NCBI GenBank assembly: GCA_965200525.1 | Contig: OZ241368.1 | Location: 3,410,001-3,474,000, forward strand | DNA: 64,000 nucleotides | Reading direction: 5' to 3' | Source of the DNA: JANNPJ01 sp965200525 | GTDB taxonomy: Bacteria; Actinomycetota; Actinomycetes; Actinomycetales; Kineosporiaceae | Shown here: one piece after another, positions 27,171 to 35,077 of the stretch | How positions within the stretch are numbered: the first letter of the stretch is position 1 | How the letters are laid out: every line of letters starts with the position of its first letter | Notes under the pieces: generated by a model | Told to the model about the DNA's origin: nothing | Seen by the model: only the letters and a program-made list of their open reading frames with translations | The model's database searches: none | Position numbers and translations under genes: made by a program

Positions 27171-28102
27171 TGGACTCCGTCGCCGGCTTGCTCGACGGGC
27201 CGCGGGCCCGCGAGGCGTTCGTTCTGCGCTCCTGTCTGGAGCCGCCCTGGTCGATGCGGATCCAGGACGAGGCGCCCCTGACCCTGGTCACCGTCGTGCG
27301 GGGAACGGCCTGGGTGCTGCCCGACGACGGGGACGACGTCGAGCTGCGCCGCGGCGACGTCACCGTGATCCGCGGCCCGGGGCACTACACCGTGGCCGAC
27401 GATCCGGGCACCGCGCCGCAGGTGGTGATCCATCCGGGCCAGCGCTGCACCACCCCGGACGGCACCGAGCTGGCGGTGATGCGCGACCTGGGCGTGCGGT
27501 CCTGGGGCAACCGGGCTGACGGCGCGACCGTGCTGCTCACCGGCACCTACCAGCTGCGCAGCGAGGTCAGCCGGCGATTGCTGGCGGCCCTGCCGGGGCT
27601 GCTCCTGCTGCGCCGGGAGAGCTGGGACAACCCGCTGACCGACTACCTGAACCAGGAGGTGGTCCGCGACGAGCCGGGCCAGGAGGCGGTGCTCGACCGG
27701 CTGCTCGACCTGCTGCTGGTCGGCGTGCTGCGGGCCTGGTTCGCCCGGCCCGAGGCGGCCGCTCCCGGCTGGTACCGGGCCCACAGCGACCCGGTGGTCG
27801 GCCCGGCCCTGCGCCTGCTGCAGGACGACTCGGCCCATCCGTGGACCGTGGCCGAGCTGGCCCGGGCCGGGGGCAGCTCCCGGGCCGGCTTCGCCCGCCG
27901 GTTCAAGGAGCTGATCGGCGAGCCACCGATGGAGTTCCTGACCAACTGGCGGCTCACCCTGGCCGCCGACCTGCTGCGCGAGCCCGGCGCCACCGTCGGC
28001 TCGGTCGCCCGCCAGGTCGGCTACGCCAGCCCGTTCGCCTTCAGCGTGGCCTTCAAACGAGTCCGCGGCGTCACCCCGCAGGAGCACCGCACCGCCGTCT
28101 GA
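27170..28102 (+). CDS. AraC-family regulator with N-terminal cupin
   Basis: A 310-residue regulator. Residues about 5-180 form a cupin-type ligand-binding domain (MRIQDEAPLTLVTVVRGTAWVL, RRGDVTVIRGPGHYTVADDPG). The C-terminus has two HTH motifs of AraC type (WTVAELARAGGSSRAGFARRFKELIGEPPMEFLTNWRLTLA and SVARQVGYASPFAFSVAFKRVRGVTPQEHR). The start is fixed by the -10 box at 27158-27163. Divergent from the DUF1772 gene, its probable target. Confidence 0.92.
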   Translation: MDSVAGLLDGPRAREAFVLRSCLEPPWSMRIQDEAPLTLVTVVRGTAWVLPDDGDDVELRRGDVTVIRGPGHYTVADDPGTAPQVVIHPGQRCTTPDGTELAVMRDLGVRSWGNRADGATVLLTGTYQLRSEVSRRLLAALPGLLLLRRESWDNPLTDYLNQEVVRDEPGQEAVLDRLLDLLLVGVLRAWFARPEAAAPGWYRAHSDPVVGPALRLLQDDSAHPWTVAELARAGGSSRAGFARRFKELIGEPPMEFLTNWRLTLAADLLREPGATVGSVARQVGYASPFAFSVAFKRVRGVTPQEHRTAV

Positions 28103-28266
28103 CCCGGCCCCTGCCGGTCCCCACTGCCGAACTTGTGATTGTGCTCGATCGGGCGGCCCCGGACCGTCGGATGTGCCACGCACCCCCCTTCCCCTCGCCC
28201 ACCGGCCCAGCCGCGGTGATCAGGAAGACACTGTCGGTCCAGGGCCGAGGGAGACTTCAAGATCAT

Positions 28267-28329
28267 GGCGGGCGGCGGGCGGCGGGCGGCGGGCGGCGGG
28301 CGGCGGGCGGCGGGCGGCGGGCGGCGGGC
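28267..28329. repeat. Nine tandem copies of a 7-bp unit
   Basis: GGCGGGC is repeated nine times without interruption and then decays into GGCGGC units. It lies between the araC-type gene and the terminator of the transporter operon, in DNA with no gene. The G-rich strand could fold into quadruplex structures, and copy number should vary by slippage. The rest of the 28103-28401 gap shows nothing recognisable. Confidence 0.9.
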
Positions 28330-28342
28330 GGCGGCAAACGGC

Positions 28343-28376
28343 GGCAGCCGCCGACCCGATCGGGCCGGCGGCTGCC
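28343..28376 (-). terminator. Hairpin ending the quaternary-amine transporter operon
   Basis: A perfect 11-bp stem (GGCAGCCGCCG at 28343-28353 with CGGCGGCTGCC at 28366-28376) encloses CCCGATCGGG, itself self-complementary. On the minus strand it is followed by a short GTTTG rather than a long U tract. It lies just past the binding-protein stop at 28402. Confidence 0.7.
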
Positions 28377-28401
28377 GAGGTGGAACCGGTCTGGGCCGAG
28401 G

Positions 28402-29331
28402 TCAGCTCAGGCCGTTGTCGCTGAGGAACTTGTCGGCCACGGTGGCCGGGTCGGACTTGTCGCTGATGACCTGCTTGACCAGGCCGGCCAGCACCGGGGT
28501 GGTGAGCTTGGCCGAGACCGCGTTGAGGGCGGCGGTCACCGCGGGGGTGGCCTTGGCCTTGTTGATCAGCGGGACCACGTTCTGGGCGGCGAACAGGAAC
28601 TTCGGGTCCTGCAGTGCGACCCAGCCGTTGGCGGCGATGTTCGGGTCGGTGGTGAAGATGTCGCCCGCCTGGATCTGGCCCTTCTTGAGGGCGTTGATCG
28701 TCAGCGGGCCACCGGCGTCCAGCGCCTTGTAGCTCTTGAACGTGATGCCGTACTTGGCCTTCAGCCCGGGGACGCCGGTGGAGCGGGTCTTCCACTCCGG
28801 CGGGCCGCCGAGGGTGATGTCCTTGCCCACCGCGGCCAGGTCGCCGATCGACGTGAGCTTGTACTTGGCGGCCGTCTCCTTGGTGACGACGACCGCGTCC
28901 TTGTCCTCGGCCGCGGACTGGTCGAGCACGGTCAGGTCGGAGCCGGTCGCCGTCTTCAGGGCGGCGTAGACGTCGTCCGAGGAGACCGCGGTGGCGGACT
29001 TGTCCAGGTAGGCCAGCAGGTTGCCGGTGTACTCCGGGATCAGGTCGATCGAGCCGTCCTTGAGCGCGGGGATGTAGGCCTCGCGGCTGCCGATCGGCGG
29101 CTTGACGCTGACCTTCACGTTCTTGGCCTTGAGGGCGCCGGCGTAGATGTCCGCGAGCAGCACGCTCTCGGAGAAGTCGGCCGAGCCGACGACGATGGTG
29201 TCCGACGCCGCCGGGGTGGCGGCCGGGGCGGACAGCGGGTCTCCGCCGCTGCTGCTGCCGCCGCAGGCGGACAGGGCCAGGGTCGCGGTGGCAACGACGG
29301 CCGAGGCCAGGACGAGTCTGGTGCGCTTCAT
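28402..29331 (-). CDS. Quaternary-amine ABC transporter, substrate-binding lipoprotein (OpuCC/ProX type)
   Basis: A 309-residue protein with a signal peptide and lipobox (TLALSAC). The mature part matches the OpuAC fold for glycine betaine, choline, carnitine and related quaternary amines (VGSADFSESVLLADIYAGAL, IGSREAYIPALKDGSIDLIPEYTGNLLAYL). Binding proteins of this family also include ergothioneine-specific EgtU-type domains, so the exact ligand is open. ATG at 29331 follows AGGAGAG. Last gene of the iclR-ATPase-permease-permease-binding protein operon. Confidence 0.9.
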   Translation of the reverse strand: MKRTRLVLASAVVATATLALSACGGSSSGGDPLSAPAATPAASDTIVVGSADFSESVLLADIYAGALKAKNVKVSVKPPIGSREAYIPALKDGSIDLIPEYTGNLLAYLDKSATAVSSDDVYAALKTATGSDLTVLDQSAAEDKDAVVVTKETAAKYKLTSIGDLAAVGKDITLGGPPEWKTRSTGVPGLKAKYGITFKSYKALDAGGPLTINALKKGQIQAGDIFTTDPNIAANGWVALQDPKFLFAAQNVVPLINKAKATPAVTAALNAVSAKLTTPVLAGLVKQVISDKSDPATVADKFLSDNGLS

Positions 29332-29462
29332 AAACGGTTCTCTCCTGTTGAGCGGTAACCGCCGGACGGCGGAGGCTTGTCCAGTCCTTCGATCAAGAAT
29401 CATGGTCCATGGGTACGACAGTTCTGCGTCGTGGAGGTCTCGCCTCGGCCACAGTTGCGACC

Positions 29463-30227
29463 TCAGGCCGGGACAACCTCCTCATTCGGGGCAACTTCGA
29501 CCACGGCCGCGGTGGCCGGATCGACCCGGGCCGATCGCGTTCCCCGGGCGTAGCGGCCGGTGATGCCCCGCGAGACGACCACCGACTGCAGGCCGGCGAA
29601 CAGCAGGTCGAGCACGATGGCCAGGGCGGCCACCAGGACGGCGCCGGCCGCCATCTGCGGGTAGTCCCGCTGCTGCTGGCCGTCCAGGATGAACCGGCCC
29701 AGCCCGCCCAGCGACACGTAGGCGGCGATCGTGGCGGTGGCCACGATCTGCAGCATGGCGTTGCGGATCCCCGAGATGATCAGGGGCAGCGCGTTCGGTA
29801 CCTCCACCCGCCAGAGAACCTGGCTACCGGTCATTCCCATTCCCTTGGCCGCGTCGCGGGCCGCCGGGTCGACGTTCTGCACCCCGGCGTAGGTGTTCGA
29901 GAGCACGGCCGGGATGCCCAGCACGACCAGCACCAGCAGGGACGGGCCCAGGTAGGTGATCCGCGACGGCAGCGAGCCGGAGATGGCGATCACCACGTAG
30001 ATCAGCAGGCCCAGGGTGGGCACGGCCCGCAGGGCGTTCGCGGTGCCGGCGATGGCCACCGCGCCGCGGCCGGTGTGGCCCACGTACAGGCCCAGCGGCA
30101 GCCCGATCAGCATCACCAGCAGCAGGGCGCCGAACGAGTAGCCGAGGTGCTCCAGCAGGCGGTGCGGCACGCCGTCCTCACCGTGCCAGTGCGACCCGGT
30201 GGTGAGGAACGTGATCATCCCGCTCAT
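29463..30227 (-). CDS. Quaternary-amine ABC transporter permease (OpuCB/ProW-like) 2
   Basis: A 254-residue permease with about six helices. Typical segments are NALRAVPTLGLLIYVV, VLGIPAVLSNTYAGVQNVDPAARDAAKGMGMTGSQVLWRVEVPNALPLIISGIRNA and IAAYVSLGGLGRFILDG. The start is set by an ATGA overlap with the preceding permease (30227-30224). A charged C-terminal tail (about 40 residues) lies beyond the last helix. Confidence 0.9.
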   Translation of the reverse strand: MSGMITFLTTGSHWHGEDGVPHRLLEHLGYSFGALLLVMLIGLPLGLYVGHTGRGAVAIAGTANALRAVPTLGLLIYVVIAISGSLPSRITYLGPSLLVLVVLGIPAVLSNTYAGVQNVDPAARDAAKGMGMTGSQVLWRVEVPNALPLIISGIRNAMLQIVATATIAAYVSLGGLGRFILDGQQQRDYPQMAAGAVLVAALAIVLDLLFAGLQSVVVSRGITGRYARGTRSARVDPATAAVVEVAPNEEVVPA

Positions 30228-30871
30228 CGGGTTCTCACCGCCCGCTGCCACGGCGTCAGCGCCCGCAGCCCGAGCACCAGCAGGCCGTCCAGCACCAGAG
30301 CCAGGGCCAGGCAGAGCAGGATGCCGAGCAGGACGACGCCGTTCACGTACCGGGTGAAGCCGGTGGTGAACAGCGACCCGAGCTGGGAGACGCCGATCAG
30401 GGCGCCGACCGAGACCAGGCTGACGTTGGACACGGTGGCCACCCGGACCCCGGCCGCGATCACCGGGACGGCGATCGGCAGCTCGACCCGGACGAACCGG
30501 CCGATGCCCTTGAAGCCCATCGCGGTCGCCGCCTGCCGGACGTCGTCGGGCACCGAGCCCAGGCCGTCGGCCACCACCCGGACCAGCAGGGCCACGGTGT
30601 AGACGGTCAGCGCCACGACCACGTTGACCGGGTCGAGGATCCGGGTGTGCAGGATCGACGGCATGATCACGAACAGGGCCACCGACGGGACCGTGTAGAG
30701 GATGCCGGCCAGGTTGGTGATGCCCGGGTAGGTCCACCGGAACCGGTTCGCCAGCCAGCCGATCGGCAGGGCGATGACCAGCCCGATCAGCACCGGCAGG
30801 ACCGACAGCCACAGATGCGAGACGAAGTCGTGGAAGACGTCGTCGGGGTGGTCCTTCAGGTACTGGATCAT
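30224..30871 (-). CDS. Quaternary-amine ABC transporter permease (OpuCB/ProW-like) 1
   Basis: A 215-residue permease of the same family (ITNLAGILYTVPSVALFVIM, VRVVADGLGSVPDDVRQAATAMGFKGIGRFVRVELPIAVPVIAAG, VGALIGVSQLGSLFTTGF). ATGA overlaps link it both to the upstream ATPase gene and to the second permease, so the subunits are translationally coupled. Confidence 0.9.
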   Translation of the reverse strand: MIQYLKDHPDDVFHDFVSHLWLSVLPVLIGLVIALPIGWLANRFRWTYPGITNLAGILYTVPSVALFVIMPSILHTRILDPVNVVVALTVYTVALLVRVVADGLGSVPDDVRQAATAMGFKGIGRFVRVELPIAVPVIAAGVRVATVSNVSLVSVGALIGVSQLGSLFTTGFTRYVNGVVLLGILLCLALALVLDGLLVLGLRALTPWQRAVRTR

Positions 30872-31989
30872 GGAGTGACCTCCGCCTGGCGCCGGGCGGC
30901 CAGCTGCTTCTCGATCCGCTCGATCACCTGGGACGCCGTGATCGTGCCGAGCAGGGCCTGGTTCTCGTCGACCAGCACGCCCCGGCCGGACGGCGCCGAC
31001 AGGGCCGCGTCCAGAGCGGCCCGCAGGGTGCCGTCGACCGGGGCCAGGGTGCCGCCGCGCTGCAACAGCTCCGGGACGACGCTGCGCCCGGGCGGGACGG
31101 CGTGGGCGTTGACCCAGCCGATCGGCCGGCGCTCGGCGTCGACCGCCAGCACCCAGCCGTCGACCGCGGCCGACTGCACCGCGGCGCCGTCGTCCCCGAG
31201 CCCGACCGTCTGCTCCTGGTGGGTCGGCAGGTCGCCGGCCTGTTCGAAGCCGAGCGAGCGGTAACCGCGGTCGCGGCCGACGAAGCCGGCCACGAAGTCG
31301 TCCACCGGGTCGTTGAGCAGGGTGGCCGGGCTGGCCAGCTGGGCCAGCTTGCCGCCGACCTTGAGCACCGCCACCTGGTCGCCGAGTTTGACCGCCTCGT
31401 CGATGTCGTGGGTGACGAAGATGATCGTCTTGCCCAGCTCCGACTGCAGGCGGAGGAACTCGTCCTGCAGTTCGTGCCGGACGACGGGATCGACCGCGCT
31501 GAACGGCTCGTCCATCAGCATCACCGGCGGGTCCGCGGCCAGCGCCCGGGCCACCCCGACCCGCTGTTGCTGGCCGCCGGATAGCTGCCCGGGGTAGCGC
31601 TTGGCGAAGGCGGTGTCGAGGCCGACCCGCTCCATCAGCTCCGTCGCCCGGGCCCGGGCCTTCTTCTTGTCCCAGCCCAGCAGGTACGGCACGGTCGCGA
31701 TGTTGTCCACGATGGTGCGGTGCGGGAACAGGCCGGCGTGCTGGATGACGTAGCCCATCCCGCGGCGCAGGGTGGCGGCGTCCATCGTGCCGGTGTTCTG
31801 GTCGTCGAGCCAGATCTGGCCCGAGGTGGGCTCGATCATCCGGTTGATCATCCGCAGCGAGGTGGTCTTGCCGCAGCCCGAGGGGCCGACGAAGACCGTG
31901 ATCTGCCCGGAGGGGGCGATCAGGTCGAGGCCGTTCACCGCGACCGTGCCGTCCGGGTACTGCTTCACCACTGAATCGAACTTGATCAT
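30868..31989 (-). CDS. Quaternary-amine ABC transporter ATPase with CBS region (OpuCA/ProV-like)
   Basis: A 373-residue ATPase. Walker A is GPSGCGKTTSLRMINRMIEPTSG (the MINRMIEP signature marks the betaine/choline family), signature LSGGQQQRVGVARAL, Walker B VMLMDEPFSAVDP, H-loop THDIDEA. After about residue 240 a CBS-like regulatory region follows (DGWVLAVDAERRPIGWVNAHAV; GTLRAALDAALSAPSGRGVLVDENQALLGTITASQVIERI); in OpuA-type systems CBS domains sense ionic strength. ATG at 31989 lies 32 bp after the IclR stop, suggesting one operon. Confidence 0.92.
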   Translation of the reverse strand: MIKFDSVVKQYPDGTVAVNGLDLIAPSGQITVFVGPSGCGKTTSLRMINRMIEPTSGQIWLDDQNTGTMDAATLRRGMGYVIQHAGLFPHRTIVDNIATVPYLLGWDKKKARARATELMERVGLDTAFAKRYPGQLSGGQQQRVGVARALAADPPVMLMDEPFSAVDPVVRHELQDEFLRLQSELGKTIIFVTHDIDEAVKLGDQVAVLKVGGKLAQLASPATLLNDPVDDFVAGFVGRDRGYRSLGFEQAGDLPTHQEQTVGLGDDGAAVQSAAVDGWVLAVDAERRPIGWVNAHAVPPGRSVVPELLQRGGTLAPVDGTLRAALDAALSAPSGRGVLVDENQALLGTITASQVIERIEKQLAARRQAEVTP

Positions 31990-32021
31990 GCGCTCATCAC
32001 TGCTCTCCGCCTCGTCACTGC

Positions 32022-32705
32022 TCAGGCTCCCGTCGTCTGCTCGACACCGAGGGATCGTGCGACGGTGTGCGCCTCTGCCGCGAGAAGCTGTCCGTAGCGC
32101 TCGGCGGTGGTCTGGTCTATTCGGTAGTCGGGGCCGACCACGCTGAGCGCGCCGGCCACTCCACCCGGACGCCGGATCGGCGCCGCGATGGCGGTGACGT
32201 CTTTCTCCACCCCGGATCGCAGGGTGACGTAACCACGATCGGGGATGCGGCCGAGCAGGACCGTGCCGGCGGCGCTGCCCTCGATCGGGACCGTCCGGCC
32301 GATCCAGCTGGCGTGCCGGATCGAGTGGGTGCCCTCGACCATGGCGATGTACAGCGAGCTGGCCCCCGGCCCGCGCACGCTGAGGTAGGCCGACTCGCCG
32401 GTGGCGTCGACCAGGTTCTGCAGGGCCGGCAGGCAGAGCGGGATCAGCTGCTCGTGGGCCAGGGCCCGGGCGCCGAGCTGCACCATTCGCGGGCCGGGCC
32501 GGTAGCCGCCGCCCTCGTCGTCCCGGGCCACGAACTCGCCCTGCTCCAGGGTGCGCAGCAGCCGCAGGGCGGTGCTGGCCGGCAACTCGGTGAGCCGGGC
32601 GCACTCGGCCAGCGTCGAGGCCTGGCCCCCGCAGACCGTGGCCAGCAGCGTGAGGGCCCGCTCCACCGAGCGGGTGGAAGAGATCGCGGGGGACTTGCCG
32701 TTCAG
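32022..32705 (-). CDS. IclR-family regulator, apparently starting at CTG
   Basis: A protein of about 227 residues: winged HTH (SVERALTLLATVCGGQASTLAECARLTELPASTALRLLRTLEQGEFV), then an IclR effector domain (ALQNLVDATGESAYLSVRGPGASSLYIAMVEG, WIGRTVPIEGSAAGTVLLG). The reading frame has no ATG at all; the nearest GTG/TTG codons lie inside or upstream of the palindrome at 32813-32848. A CTG at 32705 is preceded by GAGAGGGGG with 7-nt spacing and sits where IclR homology begins, so I take it as the start. Upstream of a betaine-type ABC operon and divergent from a lyase. Confidence 0.82.
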   Translation of the reverse strand: MNGKSPAISSTRSVERALTLLATVCGGQASTLAECARLTELPASTALRLLRTLEQGEFVARDDEGGGYRPGPRMVQLGARALAHEQLIPLCLPALQNLVDATGESAYLSVRGPGASSLYIAMVEGTHSIRHASWIGRTVPIEGSAAGTVLLGRIPDRGYVTLRSGVEKDVTAIAAPIRRPGGVAGALSVVGPDYRIDQTTAERYGQLLAAEAHTVARSLGVEQTTGA

Positions 32706-32812
32706 GGCGGCACCCCCTCTCGTGGGGCTGATGATGCTGACGGCGTTCCGGCAGGTGGAGTGGGGCCCTTTTCTACCAACTCCGTCAGCAATCCGCGCCC
32801 CCGAGCAAATAA

Positions 32813-32848
32813 TTTCATACAATGGAAACACCGTGCCGTTGAATGAAA
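32813..32848. promoter_or_regulatory. IclR-type palindromic operator between regulator and lyase
   Basis: A 36-bp imperfect palindrome: TTTCATACAATGGAA (32813-32827) faces a right arm whose complement reads TTTCATTCAACGGCA, 12 of 15 positions matching, centred at 32830.5. It is the only AT-rich stretch in this promoter region and lies between the IclR start and the lyase start, so it probably controls both directions. Confidence 0.65.
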
Positions 32849-32866
32849 CGAGCCGCTCGCACAATC

Positions 32867-34498
32867 ATGGACCGGTCCCGGCTGGAGGTTCTCGGAAGTG
32901 ATCTGGTGGTGCGAGTGAAGGCCGACCTGCTGCCGGTGCTGGCGATCGACGGGCGCACCCTGACCTGCGGGCGGCTCGCGGCTCAGGTCGAGGCCCCGGT
33001 CCGGGTCCGGCTCAGCGTGGCCGCCCGGCGCCGGGCCGAGGCCTCGTTCCGGGCCGCCGCCACCGCCGTCACCGAACGGCCGGTCTACGGCCGGACCACC
33101 GGGGTCGGGGCCAATCGCTCGATCGGGGTGGACGCCGCGGACGCCGCCGCCGGGGCCGCGCACACCCTGGCCCTGCTGCGCAGTCACGCCACCAGCGCCG
33201 GCCGGTTGCGCAGCTCGACCCGGGTCCGGGCGATGCTGGTGGTCCGGCTCAACCAGCTGGCCGCCGGCGGCAGCGGGATCTCGATGACCGCCATCGACGC
33301 GTTGACCGCGATGATCAACGCCGACGCCCTGCCGCCGATCCGCGAGCACTCCGGGATCGGCACCGGCGACCTGACCGCCCTGGCCACCGCGGCGCTGGGG
33401 CTGCTGGGCGAGGTGCCGCTGAGCCGGCCGCTGCCGCCGGTGCAGCTCGGCGTCCACGACGCCCTGCCGTTCTTCAGCTCGAACGCGGCCACCCTGGCCG
33501 ACGCGGCCCTGGCCACCGCCCGGCTGCAGACCCTGGCCCGGGCCGGGCTGGCCGTGGCCGCGCTGACCGGGATGGCGGTGTCGGCCAACTTCGAGGCGTT
33601 CGGGCCGGTGGTCGAGCGAGCCACCCCCGGGCCCGGGGCCCGCCGGGTCTGCCGGACCGTGCTGGCCCTGTGCGACCCGGACGAGCTCGGCCTGCCCGCC
33701 CTGACCACACGCAGCCCCCGGATCCAGGACCCGTTCGCGATGCGCTGCCTGCCTCAGGTGAACGGACTGTTGCTGGACGCCCTGGACCGGCTCGACCAGG
33801 TGGTCTCCGGCCACCTCAACGTGGCCGCGGAGAACCCGGTGATCGTGGCCGCCCCGGTCGGGCCCGACGGACCGCTCTCGGCCCGGCCGGTGGTGGTCGC
33901 CCATCACGGCGGGTTCCACATCCCGGCGGTGTCGCTGGCCTGTGACAGCGCGGCGATCGCGGTGGCCCAGTCGGTGCCGCTGCTGCTCGGCCGGCTGGCC
34001 ATGCTGGTCGATCCGGCCGCCACCGGGCTGCCCGCCTTTCTCGGCGACGGCACGCCGGGCGCCTCGGGCGTGATGATGCTGGAATACCTGGCCGCCTCGG
34101 CCCTGGCCGACCTGCGGGCCGCGGCCTCGCCGGCCTCGCTCGGCTCGGTGACGCTCTCGCGGGGCATGGAGGAGCACGCCAGCTTCGCCTCCCAGGCCGC
34201 CGTCCAGCTGCTGGAGACGGCCGAGGCCTACGCGACCGCGCTGGCCTGCGAGCTGCTGGCCGCCGTCCGGGCGCTGCGGATGCAGGGCCTGCCGGTGCCG
34301 GCCATCGGCTGGGGAGCGGTGCTGCGGGCCTGCGAGGGCCTGGGCCACTCGACCGAGGACCGCGACCTCACCGACGACCTGGTCGAGGCCGAGCAGTTGC
34401 TGCCCGCCCTGGCCGAGCTGGCCGCCGACGCGATCCGGTCCGAACCGCCGATCCGCCCCCGGGCGCTGCGCCGTGAGGCCCTCCGCCCGGCCCTGTGA
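32867..34498 (+). CDS. Histidine/aromatic ammonia-lyase homologue with altered MIO triad
   Basis: A 543-residue member of the HAL/PAL superfamily. Conserved family positions are kept: Y74 in VYGRTTGVGANRS, H107 in LLRSHATSAG, N206 in FFSSNAAT, R293 in IQDPFAMRCLPQVNG and E435 in GMEEHASF. The Ala-Ser-Gly triad that cyclises to the MIO electrophile is replaced by G165-T166-G167 (HSGIGTGDLTAL), and the usual Tyr before R293 is F290. Without the serine the normal MIO mechanism is doubtful. I recall that ergothionase, a trimethylamine lyase of this superfamily, works without MIO. A start at 32843 inside the palindrome is also possible. Next to a quaternary-amine transporter; substrate could be ergothioneine, hercynine or similar (inference). 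Confidence 0.85.
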   Translation: MDRSRLEVLGSDLVVRVKADLLPVLAIDGRTLTCGRLAAQVEAPVRVRLSVAARRRAEASFRAAATAVTERPVYGRTTGVGANRSIGVDAADAAAGAAHTLALLRSHATSAGRLRSSTRVRAMLVVRLNQLAAGGSGISMTAIDALTAMINADALPPIREHSGIGTGDLTALATAALGLLGEVPLSRPLPPVQLGVHDALPFFSSNAATLADAALATARLQTLARAGLAVAALTGMAVSANFEAFGPVVERATPGPGARRVCRTVLALCDPDELGLPALTTRSPRIQDPFAMRCLPQVNGLLLDALDRLDQVVSGHLNVAAENPVIVAAPVGPDGPLSARPVVVAHHGGFHIPAVSLACDSAAIAVAQSVPLLLGRLAMLVDPAATGLPAFLGDGTPGASGVMMLEYLAASALADLRAAASPASLGSVTLSRGMEEHASFASQAAVQLLETAEAYATALACELLAAVRALRMQGLPVPAIGWGAVLRACEGLGHSTEDRDLTDDLVEAEQLLPALAELAADAIRSEPPIRPRALRREALRPAL

Positions 34499-34504
34499 GG
34501 GTGG

Positions 34505-35077
34505 CTACCGCGGGGCGTCGAGCAGGGCGTCGCGCAGCCGTTCCTCGCCGGCCGGGAACGGCTCGTCGACCGGGCGCAGCTCGTCGGCGTACGAGACCGA
34601 GGTGCGCCGCAGCACGCCGGTGCCGCTGATCGCGTACTGGCCCATCCGCCACAGCGGCGGCGAGTACACGTGGATCGAGACGCTGTCCGGGGCCGAGCCG
34701 GTCATCCGGTGGATGTGGTCGGGGCCGAAGCTGTAGGCCTGCCCGGCCGGTACCGCGGTCTGCAGGCTGGCCGTGCCGATGGCCAGGTTGTGCTCCACCA
34801 GCTCGCCCTGGGTGACGGCGACCGCCCCGGCCGAGGTGTCGTGGTCGTGCCAGCCGGTGTCGTTGCTCGGCGTCCAGCAGAGCACCCAGACGTCGACGTT
34901 CGTGTCGCGGTGCAGCGACACGTAGTGCCGGTGCTCGTCGCTGAACCGCACGTGCGGTTCCCAGACCTCACGGTCGGCGGCCACGGCGGTGGCCAGTGCG
35001 AGCAGCTCGGGCCGCTCCAGCGGCCGGTCGGGCAGGTTGTCGAGGGCGGTGGAACGGACCTCCGGCAGGGTGGTCAT
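34505..35077 (-). CDS. Cysteine-dioxygenase-family thiol dioxygenase (cupin)
   Basis: A 190-residue cupin. The Fe(II) three-histidine site is H77-x-H79 (TGWHDHDTSAG) with H123 (PDHIHRMTG); Y138 in SIHVYSPPL matches the catalytic Tyr, and R57 (SLHRD) fits the substrate carboxylate-binding Arg of true cysteine dioxygenases. The position of mammalian Cys93 is Gly, as usual in bacteria, so there is no Cys-Tyr crosslink. It would oxidise a thiol to a sulfinate; the exact thiol is not determined. ATGA overlap with the upstream amidohydrolase. Convergent with the lyase, 6 bp between stops. Confidence 0.85.
   Translation of the reverse strand: MTTLPEVRSTALDNLPDRPLERPELLALATAVAADREVWEPHVRFSDEHRHYVSLHRDTNVDVWVLCWTPSNDTGWHDHDTSAGAVAVTQGELVEHNLAIGTASLQTAVPAGQAYSFGPDHIHRMTGSAPDSVSIHVYSPPLWRMGQYAISGTGVLRRTSVSYADELRPVDEPFPAGEERLRDALLDAPR

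Noticed and set aside
28267..28329. CRISPR-like array
   Set aside because: The repeat unit is 7 bp without spacers, so it is a simple tandem repeat.
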